The notes under the pieces were generated by a model. That model worked only from the letters and a program-made list of their open reading frames with translations. It did not search any database and was not told the origin of the DNA. A stretch of DNA of 64,000 nucleotides from the NCBI GenBank assembly GCA_019454045.1, contig SKCR01023732.1, positions 744,001 to 808,000 of the forward strand, read 5' to 3'. The number at the start of each line of letters is the position of its first letter. Position 1 is the stretch's first letter. Both the position numbers and the translations under genes were made by a program. Below are positions 1-11,670 of this stretch, piece after piece. This DNA is from Zanthoxylum bungeanum. Its lineage: Eukaryota; Streptophyta; Magnoliopsida; Sapindales; Rutaceae.

Positions 1-3000
1 CATGGTTTCAAGATCAAGAATATGCAAATCATTCAAGAGCAATCTCTTTGCATCCTCTCCCCCAAAAATCACTAAGCTTGTTCCAACAAGTGTCACGGAT
101 TGACCTCCACGTGAGACCTGAAACGTAAATAATGAAACATTCCCAACACATGAAGAGCATTGATCGAATTAAGGCAAACCTTAATGATTTATCATTTCTT
201 AGGTCTAGACAAGTGAATGATATTACTAGTACTAGAGAAATATCAAGTGATACCATCCAATTAAATTGAGCCTCTGTGATTCAGAAGTAAGCTTTTCGAC
301 AAGTCTAGTTAAATTTAAGAAGATCCTTTTTGTTTTTAATTTTTAAATGGAAATTTACATTTTGGTTTTCAACTGCTTCAAGGACAGCTAATTCTAAGAA
401 CAGTCTCTGGTATTTTGCTTTCTTGAAAATAACCAAAAACAAAAAGCAAATTATGGCCATTTAATTAACTAATTTGTTTTGTTAAACATTTTCCAGCCAA
501 TGTAGAAAGAAAAATGATAGATAAGAGAAAGAATTGATAAATACCGGAGCTTTCCCATAAGTCTTTAAGGTTGACCAAGAACAAGTTTGCACATCAAATA
601 CCTTCACTGTCATGGGAATACAATCAATTTTCTAAGCACTTCTTCAAAATTTTCTATGAAAAAAATATAGTTTTATCTAACAGTAAATATCCAGATGTTT
701 TACATTTCAACAGGTGTCATAGTTCCACAATAAGGAATAAACAAAGTACAAAGCAGAAGAATTAAAATAGAATTAAAACTGTACCCTGAATAGTTTCAGA
801 AGGATCCTTTGTATGACCAGCAATTGACAGAAGTTTATTCTCCCAAGGTATCTAGAGAAACATATGATATCAATAGCTTAGAAAATTATATAGGAAAAAC
901 AGTTATTGGTAAATGGGTATTACATAATTGTGAATTGTGAGAAAACATTGCCTCAATGCCTCTAGAAGTGACACAGAACCAAAAAAGATACTGAGTTCTA
1001 TACTAACCAAGGAATGGCCAGCACACGGTGTTAATATTGCTGGAGATGGTGACTCCGGTGACTCAGCCACAGTCTTAGCCTGGATCTTTGACCAGGCCCA
1101 GCTTCTCAAATCCAGAACCTGCATTCATCATCAACTAGGGGAAAGTTAACGTATAGCTACTTCTATGCAAAGGGAGAGTAATACATATTCAGAAACAAAA
1201 GCTACAACCATGAAAGCATAGATATTCAAACTTCTGCAGCTATGGAACCAGAAAGAGAACATAAGAAACATGGAACAAGTATTGTTCCTGATTATGACGC
1301 AAATGCATGCACATTCAGCCAGCAGTACAGTGCTAAATTTTGTGGGTACATAATGCGAATGTTTACACATGTTTGCAAATGATTACTTACATGGAGATCA
1401 CTCAGATAACGACCGTTGTGGTTTCCACCAAATATATACATCTTATCTTGAACAACTGCAGCTCCATGCTGAGAAAATTGGATAGGCTTTGTTCAGGAAA
1501 TGGAACAGAATAGAAGAGGAATAGTATAGTATCAAAAATGAATTCACATTCTGTTACAATAGATGAGCCAATACATCGTATCGAGCTTTGGGCCGTTGAC
1601 CAGATATTGGAGGTGCAATCCATTGATCATAGACAGCAACAGAACCAATGCCTTCTGAGACTACATCTTTATCCTGAGTCTCCATCAGGTTCCCATTTTC
1701 AGAAGAAATGGTCTCTGTCTCAGGTAAAGAATTGTTGTTCTCCATGACAGCCTCAGTTTTAGAATCATTCTATAGAAAAGCAAGAAATAATCATTATGAT
1801 CCAGGTCAGCAGAAAGAAAGAAAGCTATATAATATCTTCTTGCAATAAAAGCAGTAGTAAGGCATGATAATTTGGGTCGAGGCCCTCAACAACAAATGCA
1901 TAATTATCTAGTTCCTTCAGCAGCGAAGAATCAAGCAATAAAAACTGCATACTTACCAATACCAGATACAGAACTAATAGTCAACTGGCAAAACCAGAAT
2001 GAACTTGAAGCGATATCAATGCATATGTCACTGCCCTTATCATTGTAATTAACCGTGCATATGTTAATCATGTGATAACATTGAAACAAATTTGATAAGT
2101 TCATAACTACCGAGGATTAAAAATTCACAGTATGTATGAACTTCCTATGTACTTACGTTCATCTGCACATCTACAATGGGCTCAGCAATGGAGTTTGATG
2201 CCCTTGAATACCAAGCTGGATCTTCCTCCTACTCAATCAGGAAAAAAGGAAAAAGAAAAGGGAAAACAAATTACCAAGACTGCGATGTGAATCAAATTAT
2301 ATGACTATGAGAATAGTAATGGCATAAACCTCCAATATTTTCACAAAGAGACGCATGGCCTCTGTGGTAGCCATGTTTCCAAGCCCTTGCCAGCTACATA
2401 GACAATAAAAAGCCTTAGCAAGGAAAATTCAACACAACACACAAAATCCATTACAACACAAACATCAAACATGTTCAGCTAAACCAAATCGAGGGCAACA
2501 ACTATAGTAAGTGATCCGGGGATTCTAAAGCAAAGCCTCTTAAAGCAAAAGTACTAGAATTTCAATAAATTATCCATATATGAACAGAAGAATAAGAAAC
2601 TAAACTATTCTCAATCATATGCTAATCCAACAAATCCTTTGCCACAGTCTATTTCATTGAAGGATAAAAAGACTCAAAGGAACAACACTGCAGCAAATCT
2701 CATTAAAAAATTTCAAATGCTCAGCATACTCACAAACTCTAATTACTCCAAAATCAGCAAAAGAATAAAACTCTCAACATATTCTACAAAAGCTAAATGT
2801 AACAAATATCACGCTCAGTAACCTCTACTTATACGTATGCACAAAGCAAACGAACCTTTTCCATTTGCTTTGTTCCACCGGACTCCATGAGCTAGGCTTT
2901 GGAATATTACAAGGCCCTACAGTTGCCTGCAAATTGTTAAAAAGCACATGAGTTCAAAAACAATGAAAACAAAAAATCAAAACCACACGGTTGTCTAGCA

Positions 3001-3704
3001 CGACGCTAAATCAACAAGAACTAAATATATTACAACAATTTTATATTTGCAATGAGATAGCAGAGAGGAAAATAAATTATTTTTAATTTCATTCTAATTT
3101 CTCTATATTTTCTTGTGAACCAAACAGAACAGCAGATCCAACATTTCAACTGCCTGACTCTCAACTAGTAAGATTAGATCTACCTAAATTACACTCAAAA
3201 CAGCCTAAAAGCCACACTGATTACATGAACAAACACTAAATCACACAAAATAAAAACAAGCTTCAGAAGTATAATAGCAAAAACTAAATCTGCCAGCACA
3301 ATTGAAACAACAATATTAGCACAAATCAAGCAAGCAGATCACATATAAGAGATAAAGAGAAATGGCACGAATTAAACAAGATAAAATCAAATAAGATAAC
3401 AAATCAACGGCAATACGATCTTGCCAGCTCAGCAAACAAAATATGATTGAATCAAGTGATAGAAAACTGAAAACGAAAAAAATTTGAAAAGAATTATTGA
3501 AATGAGAAATGCAAGTCGAGGTTGCACACGTACCTGTTGGTACAAGGCGTAAAGCAGCAAAGCGGTGTCGTTTGAGAACTTAGAGGTGAGTCCTTTGGCG
3601 GCGGGGGAATTAGCAGATCCATCGAATCCAGCATACGACGCCGCAGCGTAGAATCGCTCTGGATAAGCAAGGCCTGAGCTCGCCCTCGCCATTGCCATTG
3701 CCAT
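1..3704 (-). CDS. ACBP4: Acyl-CoA-binding protein with kelch repeats (ACBP4/5 class), 3' part outside window
   Basis: Cytosolic carrier that binds long-chain acyl-CoA esters; the family also uses its kelch repeats for protein contacts. Visible minus-strand exons include 3704-3534, 2926-2856, 2393-2330 and 2228-2157, then pieces near 1770-1560, 1467-1391, 1133-1005, 850-785, 597-545 and 119-1. The start at 3704 gives MAMAMARASSGLAYPERF, as in plant ACBP4/5; an upstream in-frame ATG at 3770 adds 22 residues that do not look like the family. The acyl-CoA-binding domain covers about residues 15-100 and shows YALYQQ, ATVGPCNIPKPSSW, QSKWKSWQGLG and EAMRLFVKILEEDP. Kelch-type blades follow (HGAAVVQDKMYIFGG, GGQSVTLVGTSLVIFGGED). 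All four checked exon joins keep frame. The C-terminal coiled coil expected of the family is outside the window. ACBP4 versus ACBP5 cannot be decided. Confidence 0.93.
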
Positions 3705-4434
3705 TTCTGTTTTTCTCTCGATCTCGCTTTGGCTTCTCAGATCAAATTGAGGATTTTTGTAATTTGACACGTTTAATAAATTAAAGATTTGTTCTTATTT
3801 TGAAGATTCAATCAATCATTTTAATTTTTGTTTATTTTATTTGTTGTTTTTTGTTTAATAAACTAAATTATTTTTAGTTTTATTTTTTTACAAAAAATTA
3901 AAAAAAAAAAAAATTAAAGGAAAAAACGGTTTGATACCTACCGATAACAGTTTTTCGTAGACTGTATGAGAGAAAGCGACAGGAGCTTATTGCCGTTTAT
4001 ATACAATCCGTCGTCGTTTTGGCCTGATTAACGTACCTTCTCTTTATTTTGGAGCTAATATATATTTATTTTGCTATAGAATTTAATTTATGAATCTGAT
4101 TCTACTTGTAATTATTTTATAATTCTCTCAGTTTTTGTTTATTTTAATTTATTTTAAGATTATTAGTTTATTGATTAGCACATGAAATATTGAAATTTTC
4201 ATTTGTTTATGGCCTGTGAAACCTTGAGATACTGGAATTTTGGTGCAAGTACATACTTACATTGCTTCTTAGTTGACCAAGATGGCAATAATTGAAGCTT
4301 TGCCATTTTGTATGTTCAGTTCAGTTTATCATTTTATTTTGGTGTCTCTTGCTTGATTTAGTATTTTTTTTGAGTTTGCTGTGTGTGCAGGTTGATTTTA
4401 TGAGTTAAGAGCTGTGAATGTTATATTATTGGTA
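3705..4434. other. Gene-free spacer: ACBP 5' flank and leader of the JmjC fragment
   Basis: AT-rich spacer between the minus-strand ACBP gene and the plus-strand demethylase fragment. It holds an A-run near 3899-3915 and, close to 4384-4395, a pyrimidine stretch ending in a GTGTGTGCAG acceptor-like site. That site could be the end of a 5' UTR intron of the demethylase gene. No other feature seen. Confidence 0.5.
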
Positions 4435-4638
4435 ACGGTTCATCCGCGGTCAAGCTCTGGGAATGGCGAGGATGATGTTGGGAATGTTATAATGTTGCTG
4501 AATTTTGGTTATGGATCATCCGCGGTCAAGCTCTGGGAATGGCGAGGATGACGTTGGGAATGTTATAATGTTGTTGAGTTTTGGTTATGGATCATCCGCG
4601 GTCAAGCTCTGGGAATGGCGAGGATGATGTTGGGATAC
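4435..4638 (+). repeat. 76-bp tandem repeat, three copies, carrying a start codon
   Basis: Equivalent positions recur at 4435, 4511 and 4587, which is a period of 76 bp. Each unit holds leader sequence plus the first codons of the JmjC fragment (start, then DHPRSSSGNGEDD). The first copy reads ACG instead of ATG. Only the third copy runs on into the rest of the domain. Because 76 is not a multiple of three, translation from the second ATG shifts out of frame. Confidence 0.9.
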
Positions 4639-5695
4639 CGGAAGGTTTGAGATTGAAGAGGACGAATGGGAAAGAGCGGAGATGCACTGATGTCAGATAA
4701 AACAGTATGCGAAAAATACTACATGATTCAGGCGAACAGGAGGGCTGCTAATTCTGCTTTTAAGAACTGGTCTAAAGAAGGCCAAAAGGAGATCTTTGGG
4801 TGAAAGTGATGATTATGACATGCCGATTGTGAATATGAAGAGTAGTGACTTTCTGGGAAGAAGTATATGCAGAAGGTGTTGAATGGTCATTTTCGCTATT
4901 CGCCTGAAACACCTCATACAAGTGTTTGAGGAAATGATAAATTCAGAAAGAAATGTTGCAGAATATGAAGAGAATTCGAGTTCTTATAAGACACCGCCTC
5001 ATTCTGCCATGGAGTCTTTTTATCCTAGTGCTACAACGGTGATGATTCTTATAAGAAACATGATGATTCTTACAATCTTAGCACCAATACAGCATGAATT
5101 ATTCTGAACACAAGCAGCTAAACTTGCCATCAGTGCAGGAGCAGATGCGGTAAGAATCTTTTGTTGTTCCTGATGCACCGTTAAAATTTTTCTATATATA
5201 AAATTCGCATCGCGTCAGGCCAAAATCGAGTGCAGATGTGCAGATGTGTTGGTATGACCTCGAGATTTTTATAACTACTTTCAAAGAATGGACCATTGAT
5301 TATCATCAGCAGCATGCATCTATAAGCGTTGATAAAGAAGAATTAACAGAAAATCATGCTGCTGGGAGAAGCCAAAACGTCGAAAATGCTTGAAAGCAAA
5401 CAGTGATGGTAGTATTCCATGTCCTCCCAAGGAAATGGTTACTGGTTAGTGGTTTTAAGATTCGCGAAGCTGACACTTTATTACATACTGGGTCATATCA
5501 TTGCAGTCTCTGCCGATTTGCTCACAGAGAGGACGGAGATGGTAATTTCTCACTGGATGCTTCCATGCCAATTCCATTCCCCTCCTCTCTTCTTTACCCA
5601 GTCATGTTGCGGTCACAGGCTTGGTGCAGAGCTGGGATTCGAGTTCTCAGAAACTTGAAGAACCTTATGAAGCACAAACAGATAATTTGTGCTTG
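4435..5695 (+). pseudogene. Decayed 5' fragment of a JmjC-domain H3K9 demethylase (JMJ25/JMJ27/IBM1-like)
   Basis: Intact relatives remove methyl groups from histone H3K9 in the nucleus. From the ATG at 4587 the frame reads MDHPRSSSGNGEDDVGIPEG and then LRLKRTNGKERRCT, the plant WRC-type start of this family. A shifted frame continues with SDKTVCEKYYMIQANRRAAN, then ESDDYDMPIVNMKSSDFLG, YMQKVLNGHFRYSPETP and SSSYKTPPHSAMES up to about 5020. Near 5405 there is NSDGSIPCPPKEM, a motif from further along the same family. Stops and frameshifts separate the blocks, the region between them is mostly missing, and no JmjC catalytic domain follows. Intron-like signals remain, so it looks like a broken genomic copy and not a retrocopy. 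The 3' limit is uncertain. Confidence 0.78.
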
Positions 5696-5822
5696 AAATA
5701 CTGTACAGTAATTTTAAGTGCACAAACAGATCACTGCTGTTATATCCCTTGAAGGAACATTCTGGTACATGAATACTTGAAAAACACTGTAATGCCATTG
5801 AGATGCTTAGATTCTTTTCACA

Positions 5823-7074
5823 TCAAGTGAGGCTAAATGAATCAGCAATTGTGAAGAACTGGGATTTTACTTCTGGCCATACAGATTCTGGTGCTTGTGC
5901 ATTTAGAGTATATAACTTGCCGTTGCGTGCGCAACAAGCCGCAATGTTATGCCGCTGAAATGAAGGGCTTTCAACTCTGAATTCGAGCTCATAGTACTTG
6001 ACGTTCCTCAAAGGATCCTCTCTCAAAGTTGATTCTATCAAACTTCCTTTGACATCTGGGCGCTGCCCGGATCCTGTGATTGTCCGAACAACAGCTTCTC
6101 CGACCTCCTTAGGCCCTCCAAATGCTTCAATACTGTCAGAAAAAAACATAACCATTGGCTTCAAGGTAAGCAATATCGTACATATGTATGTATATTTCTG
6201 GTTTCGATGAGAGTACTCACGAGAAATCAAGAGGGACCGGTGAGACAATGACACTGACATTGAGCTCGCCGGTTGAACCAGGAGGACCGAATGCAACAAC
6301 CGGTTCATTGACGTTCTTGCGGCGGCCACCGTTGTTAGACTTCATATTGTTGATTGGAGGAAGATCAAGTGATCTCTCAAATTCTGTTTTCTCAGCAGCT
6401 CTATACAATACTGTTTGATCTCCAACCCAACTCTCTGGGTACACAAATTCTGCACTTCACTTATAAGCATTAGCATACATATACAGTAGCCATAACATTG
6501 ATTCGATGAGACAAACTAGATTTTGTATTAACTTATAAGACACATTTAATATATTTTCGAATTGACGCGCTCGTCTCTTAGTGTATCCGCCATTGAACAT
6601 ACTCATAAGGTAGTACCCATCACATAAGACCTTGTTTTTTTTTTTTTTTTCCATAGAGTCATTTTCAAAGTTCGAATCCGTGACCAAACGAATAATAATT
6701 TAAAACTTGACCATCACGCTAAGGACGACATTCGTTAACATACATACATGATAAGGCAAAATTATGTACTAACCAAATCCTTCATTAGTATCAATGCAGC
6801 GGCTGTAGCCTCCAATTGGATAAAGCACATCAAGCTTAAGATTCCTTCCACTTTCTGGGGATAATCCCAGAAGAAAACTTGTGACTCCACCAAAATTTGC
6901 ACCAACAGCCACCAGAGATGCTGAGCCAATACCAACAAGTAGCCGCCGGTTGAACTTGGCCGCCAGCGGCGCAAATTCCTCTGCCGGAGACTTCTCCGGG
7001 CGGGCTGACATGTAAATTTTATTCAGAGGAGCATTTTTGCATTCAAGAAACCAGTCCTGTTTTTGCAATGCCAT
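5823..7074 (-). CDS. PPD7: PsbP-domain protein, probably thylakoid lumen (PPD7-like)
   Basis: Three minus-strand exons (7074-6774, 6449-6221, 6132-5823) join in frame to 279 residues. The N-terminal about 70 residues look like a bipartite transit peptide: a basic stretch, RR at the RRLLVGIGSASLVAVGANF segment, then a hydrophobic core, which suggests Tat-type delivery to the thylakoid lumen. The rest is a PsbP fold: GFEFVYPESWVGDQTVLYR near the start, FGPPGSTGELNVSVIVSP in the middle and a C-terminal block ending SQFFTIADSFSLT. PsbP-domain proteins assist photosystem II or related thylakoid complexes; the exact job of this member is not shown by sequence. I favour PPD7 over PPD2 because, as I recall, Arabidopsis PPD7 lies beside ACBP4, as here. 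Intron 1 carries a SINE-like insert. Confidence 0.9.
6636..6728 (-). repeat. Possible Au-like SINE remnant in PPD7 intron 1
   Basis: On the minus strand it reads TTAGCGTGATGG (box A-like), about 30 bases on GGTCACGGATTCGAACTT (box B-like, with one extra base), then a short body and an A-run matching the T-run at 6636-6651. The order fits a tRNA-derived SINE truncated just after the promoter. It differs from the main SINE family of this window. Confidence 0.45.
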
Positions 7075-7569
7075 TTTTCACTTGAGAGGCATGTGTGTTA
7101 ATGAATAATGACATTATCCTTTACAGAGTTTATTTATTTTTTTAATTTTTTAAGTTAGATTCTTTGTATAAAGCAACCAATAGTGGCATGCCACGTCACA
7201 AAAGTAATGTTAGCCATTTTAATTTCGTGGTCCTCGTTAATGGGGAATTCGATGAAATTTTTGGAGCCACAAGAGCATCCCAATGATAAATTAACAACAA
7301 TAAAAAAAAAATTGATTATTAATTCAGTTCTACATTATATTACGAAACATAAGAAAATTAATACTCATTATAAAAAAAAAATTATTTTATTAATAAACAA
7401 TTATATATTTTAAAAACTTATTTAAGATCTCTAAAATAGACTCATGATTGTCCTGGAGTAAGTTCAAGTTCAAACTTCAAGTGAAACTATGTGTTTTACA
7501 AGGGGTAATTTTGAAAATTTTTAAAATCAGCATATATTTAAAAAAAAAAAAAAAAAAAAAAAAATCGAA
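7075..7569. other. Gene-free AT-rich spacer
   Basis: 5' flank of the PsbP-domain gene. Contains A/T-rich simple sequence and an A-run at about 7541-7563 that marks the approach to the fold-back element. No gene or recognisable element seen. Confidence 0.5.
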
Positions 7570-8805
7570 GACCACAACCTATGAAATCAAATGTTTTTTT
7601 TTTGTACTTAATTAAGTTGTATAAGCGAATAATTTTTTTTTTCTTTTGAGTCCTAATCCATTAATTTTAACGGACCTACTGATATGACATAACGAAACAA
7701 CATTTCAGTACAAATATTAAATCAGTCAGCTGTCATACTAATTTCGGGATAACCACTTCTGAAGTCATAAAAGTGATGTTTTTATACTTCGGTCCTAAAA
7801 GAAATTTTGTTTATAATAAATTCATGTAAGTGAATTATTTTTTCTTTTAAGTCTTAATCTGTTAACTGTAACAGACCTGCTAATGTGGTTTAACGAAACG
7901 ATACTTCATTACAAATATTAAATCAATAAGCATATATTTTGACATACTTATATGTTTGCCAGCAAAATGGCTCATTTAACTCAATTAGAGGAAGATCATT
8001 GTTCATTTTTTTCATAAAAATTTCATATATGTTTACTATATTATTTGTATTATCTCTTTCGATATCACTATCTACTATACCTTAACTTAAAGGATGAAAA
8101 ATCTTTGGGTTTATTATGACACAAATTTAATTGTTACAGGGAAAATGGTCTCAAGATTTCTCCCCTGTCTAATTGTCATAAAATATTCCAATGGAATTTT
8201 GTAAATTGATCATTATGCCACGTCACAAGTGGACGAGGTTATTGTCATCTTTTAGGTCAGAGTTTGGGAGTATAGCGGATGAAAATAGTGATATCGAGAC
8301 AGATAATACAAACAATGTGATAAACATAGATGAAATTTTTGTGGAGAAAATGAATAAGGATCTTATTCCAATTGATTTATATGAGTCATTTTGCTGACAA
8401 GTATGCAAAAACATGTGCTGGCTGGTTTAATGATTGTACTGAAGTATCGTTAAATTATGTCACGTCAGGAGATCTGTTACAGTTAACGGATCGAGATTTA
8501 AAATAAAAGACTTATTCACCTATAAAACTTAATTATAAACAACAAATTCTTTTAGAATTGAAGTGTAAAACAACACATTTTTAGACTTCAGAAGTTGTTA
8601 TCCCAAACCGGTGTGGTAGCTGACTGATATAATGTTTGTGTTGAAGTGTTGTTTCGTTATACCACGTCAGCGGATCCGTTAGAGTAAATGGATTATGACT
8701 TAAAAGAAAAAACTAATTCATTTATACGACTTAATAATAAATAAAATTTCTTTTAAAATTTAAGTGTAAAAATAATACAATTTTTAGGGCTTTATATGTT
8801 GTAAT
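7570..8805. mobile_element. Fold-back element with long compound inverted arms
   Basis: The segment at about 7570-7935 matches the reverse complement of about 8410-8805 over nearly its whole length, by eye. Each arm contains two diverged copies of a roughly 200-bp subunit; shared words are TCAGTCAGCT, ACTTCTGAAGTC, AACTGTAACAGA and CGAAACAACA. The middle (7936-8410) holds a short reading frame of 68 residues starting MEFCKLIIMPRHKW that I do not recognise. Long, internally repeated arms fit a fold-back or Mutator-like non-autonomous element. I did not find a convincing target duplication. Confidence 0.65.
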
Positions 8806-9127
8806 ATTTTTTTTTGGCCCGTGCCTACGGCACGGTGTTACATAATTAAATGATTTTATTTTTTAATTAAATGATGTCCGTGCCTACGGCACGGTGTTAC
8901 AGTATTTGGCTGTGTTTACGGCACGGTGTTATAGAATTAAATGATTTTATTTTAACTTTCTATTTTTTAATTTGGAAATTTGAAATTTTTTTACCTTTTT
9001 CATCAATCAAATCACTCTCTTTCCTCCAATTATCAATGAAATGATTTGGGCCGTCAATTAAGCCACATAAAGAGAGCCGTTGGATAAACTCTCTTTCCTC
9101 CAACACCATTCTCCTTTATTATATAGA
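8806..9127 (-). mobile_element. Small non-autonomous Helitron, minus orientation
   Basis: The minus strand begins TCTATATAATAAAGGAG (5' TC end, preceded by A) and ends in hairpins CCGTGCC-GTA-GGCACGG. Two clear units and one degenerate unit of this hairpin lie at 8819-8925. The same element, better kept, lies at 42284-42702 on the plus strand. Its 3' CTRR end is blurred by a T-run at 8805-8815. Confidence 0.75.
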
Positions 9128-9483
9128 TGTTAGGGAAATTATCACTTTTACACTTGAAAATTAGTTTATATATGAATAAATTTGAAAATTTTAAACAAGT
9201 TTAATTTTATACCTAAAATTTTAGTGAATGTATTAATTTACACTTTTTTAAGTATAAATAAGCATACCGACTGAAATTTTTTAAATGTAAATTAGTATTG
9301 CGACTTAAACTTTTAATATAAAATTGAACTTAAAAACATAAATTAGTATACTGATGAAACTTTGAAAGTAAATTTAAATTTGTTTACAATTTTGAGTTTT
9401 TCATACATAATATAAAAATGGTATCATAATAATGCCAACAATATTAACCCTAACAATAAATAAACATTGCTTCTTGACTCTTA
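9128..9483. other. AT-rich spacer, no gene
   Basis: Very AT-rich sequence with weak self-complementarity (ACTTGAAAATTAGTTT on one side, AAATTTAAATTTGTTTAC on the other). It could be a worn MITE but nothing is decisive. Confidence 0.35.
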
Positions 9484-9717
9484 TGCTGAGTTTGGTAGAG
9501 AGTATTACGCTGAGAGTATAAGTTAACTTATAAGATGTGAAACAAAAGGTAAAATATAAATTAGCGTATAAAAATAATCTCATGTTGTGATATTATAATT
9601 TTATGAGAGTATAATCTAATGTTAACGTTAGCATTAACTATGTGTTTAACGTATCTTTTAAACGTTAACTTATACGTTAGTTTATAAACTCATCATACTT
9701 TACACCAAACAGTGTTG
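9484..9717. mobile_element. MITE, copy 1 of a three-copy family
   Basis: Starts near GCTGAGTTTGGTAGAGAGTA and ends with TACTTTACACCAAACAGTG, so the ends are roughly inverted repeats of the kind TGTTTGGT. Inside lie ATAATCTCATGTTGTGATAT and GTTAACGTTAGCATTAACTA, which recur in the copies near 23875 and 25865. No coding capacity. Confidence 0.6.
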
Positions 9718-9721
9718 TAAG

Positions 9722-10248
9722 TAGGGGTGTGCGCGGGTTGGATTGGGCGGGTAAATGCCATATTTCTATCCAATCCGCCACTAGCGGGTTGGGAAAATTC
9801 CAATCCGCCACCAACCCACTAAAGTCTAAATCCGGCGGATTGGTTACAAATTTTGGTGGTTTCAACTCAGCGAGTTAGGCGGGTTGGCATTAACAATTTT
9901 TTTTTCCTAATTATCACAAACTACAATTTGTTATTGATAATCTCAAAATATAATTAATGCACATATAAAATTAAAGGTAGATTTCATTGAATAATCTCAA
10001 TTCCAACACAAACACAGAGTCAATGAAAAGAGATATATATTTTTTTATGTATGTAAAATTATTAATTAAGCGGGCGGGTCGGTTTATAGCGGGTTGATAA
10101 TTTTTCAATCTGTAATCCAATCCAATCCGCAATTTTGGGGATCTAACCCACCCAACCCAAACCACCTAACTTAATGACCCGCACATGGCGGGCGGGTCGG
10201 TTGCGGATTGGACGGGTCGGCGGGTTAAGCAGATATTTTGCACACCTA
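9722..10248. mobile_element. hAT-type MITE with GGCGGGTTG subterminal repeats
   Basis: The ends are TAGGGGTGTGC at 9722 and GCACACCTA at 10248. Many copies of GCGGGTTGG, CCAATCCGCC and GGCGGGTCGG lie just inside both ends, as is usual for hAT-related MITEs, around an AT-rich core. The flanking 8-mers (GTTGTAAG and AGACGTAT) do not match well, so the target duplication has decayed or the ends are slightly misplaced. Confidence 0.7.
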
Positions 10249-11452
10249 AGACGTATTTATTTGATGGAAGGAGAAGAGAGAGAATATGATTGATTATCAT
10301 AAGGAGTGTTTTTTTTTATAATTTATAATGGGAAATGGAATATGAATAGATGAGATCACAATTTCGGGAGTGGGGGAACGTATGTCTCATTTCCACCACT
10401 AAGGATGGTAAAGAGACGAGTATGGAGGATGTCAATATTTATACCCATCTCGTTCAATCAACATGTACGGAAATTGTCATCTTACTTTTCCATAAAATAC
10501 GAGTCTATGTTCACACATGGATTTTATATTTATTTTAACGGGATGCTAATACCCGTACCGATCCGTTCAACCAATGGATATAAGAAATTATCCCTATACC
10601 CCACCCTAACGTACCCGTGGGGATTTTTCTCATCCCTACACAACACCCCTTATATGAATGAGATTTCGACTCCCAAATTAAAGGATAAATTACATTTTTT
10701 CCCTAAATTAATATTTAATAAAATAATAAATTTTGCTATAATAATTAATAATAATTATTAGTTATAATTAATTAATCAATAACTAATGAAATAATTAATA
10801 ATTAAGTAATTAATAAAGTAATAAAGTAATAGTTTATTATGATTAAGTATTTAATATATTATATAATAATAGAATAATATATTTTTTATAAAAAATAATA
10901 ATTAATTACTCATTACTAATTTAATAAATTATTATTTAATAATATTAACTAATAAACTAATAAATAAATTATTAACTAATTATTTGAAACGAAATATTTG
11001 TTGTAATTTATTAATAATTCATTTTGATTATTAATTATTAACTAATAAAATACACAATGTAAATATTATTTGATTCTGATTACAATTCATACAATTATAT
11101 AAATAACTTATTTCAACTCCGATTCATTATTTTCATTTCAATCCATTCCGATTTCATCGGAATTTCGATAGTCTCATACACTAATAATATCATAATAATG
11201 CCAATGAAATTAATAGAAGCCACTGTTGCTTTTACTGATGAATGGACAGGAGACAACTTACAAAAATATTTTTGAGTCTAATCATTGATGGGGAATCTCC
11301 AATTAAGGAACTAATCACTTTCTTTTCTTGTCCTTTAACCGCCGGACCAAATTTAACTTATTTTCACCCCTTCAAATTTCAATAAATTTAAAAAAATAAT
11401 AATAATTTTTTTAACCTTTGCGGCCGCAACAAAATCATATGAAAAATAATAA
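10249..11452. other. Gene-free stretch: probable MITE remnant, then extreme AT-rich tract
   Basis: 10540-10645 contains ACCCGTACCGATCCG and CCCGTGGGGATTTTTCTCATCCCTA, which look like the subterminal and terminal part of another hAT-like MITE. From about 10690 to 11060 the sequence is almost only A and T, built from TAATTAAT-like words. No gene supported. Confidence 0.5.
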
Positions 11453-11470
11453 AGAGTAATGATATATATA

Positions 11471-11652
11471 TATATATTGTTTTTTTAGAAACGATGGAAA
11501 CCCCACCACCAAACCATCCATTCTGGGCTGCGGCGCAGGTAAAACCACCGGCTGTCCCAGACTCTTACAAGAAGTGCACCCCCTGGATTCGAACCCAGAA
11601 CCTCAAGGTGAGATCCTGGACCCTACACCACCAAGCCACACCCTTTGGGGAC
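11471..11652 (-). mobile_element. tRNA-derived SINE (main family), intact with target duplication
   Basis: On the minus strand it starts GGGTGTGGCTTGGTGG (box A), has GGTTCGAATCC (box B), then CTTGTAAGAGTCTGGGACAG and CCATCGTTTC followed by an A-tail, seen as the T-run at about 11479-11486. The 18-bp word starting AGAGTAATGATA flanks it at 11453-11470 and 11653-11670, a perfect target duplication that suggests a recent insertion. Not a functional tRNA gene: there is no cloverleaf beyond the two promoter boxes. Confidence 0.9.
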
Positions 11653-11670
11653 AGAGTAATGATATATATA

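Noticed and set aside
5998..6418. Plus-strand frames over the PsbP-domain gene
   Set aside because: Shadow frames of the real minus-strand exons.
11580..11645. A possible tRNA gene (GGTTCGAATCC with a box A)
   Set aside because: Only the two promoter boxes are present; acceptor and anticodon stems do not pair. It is the head of a SINE with target duplications.
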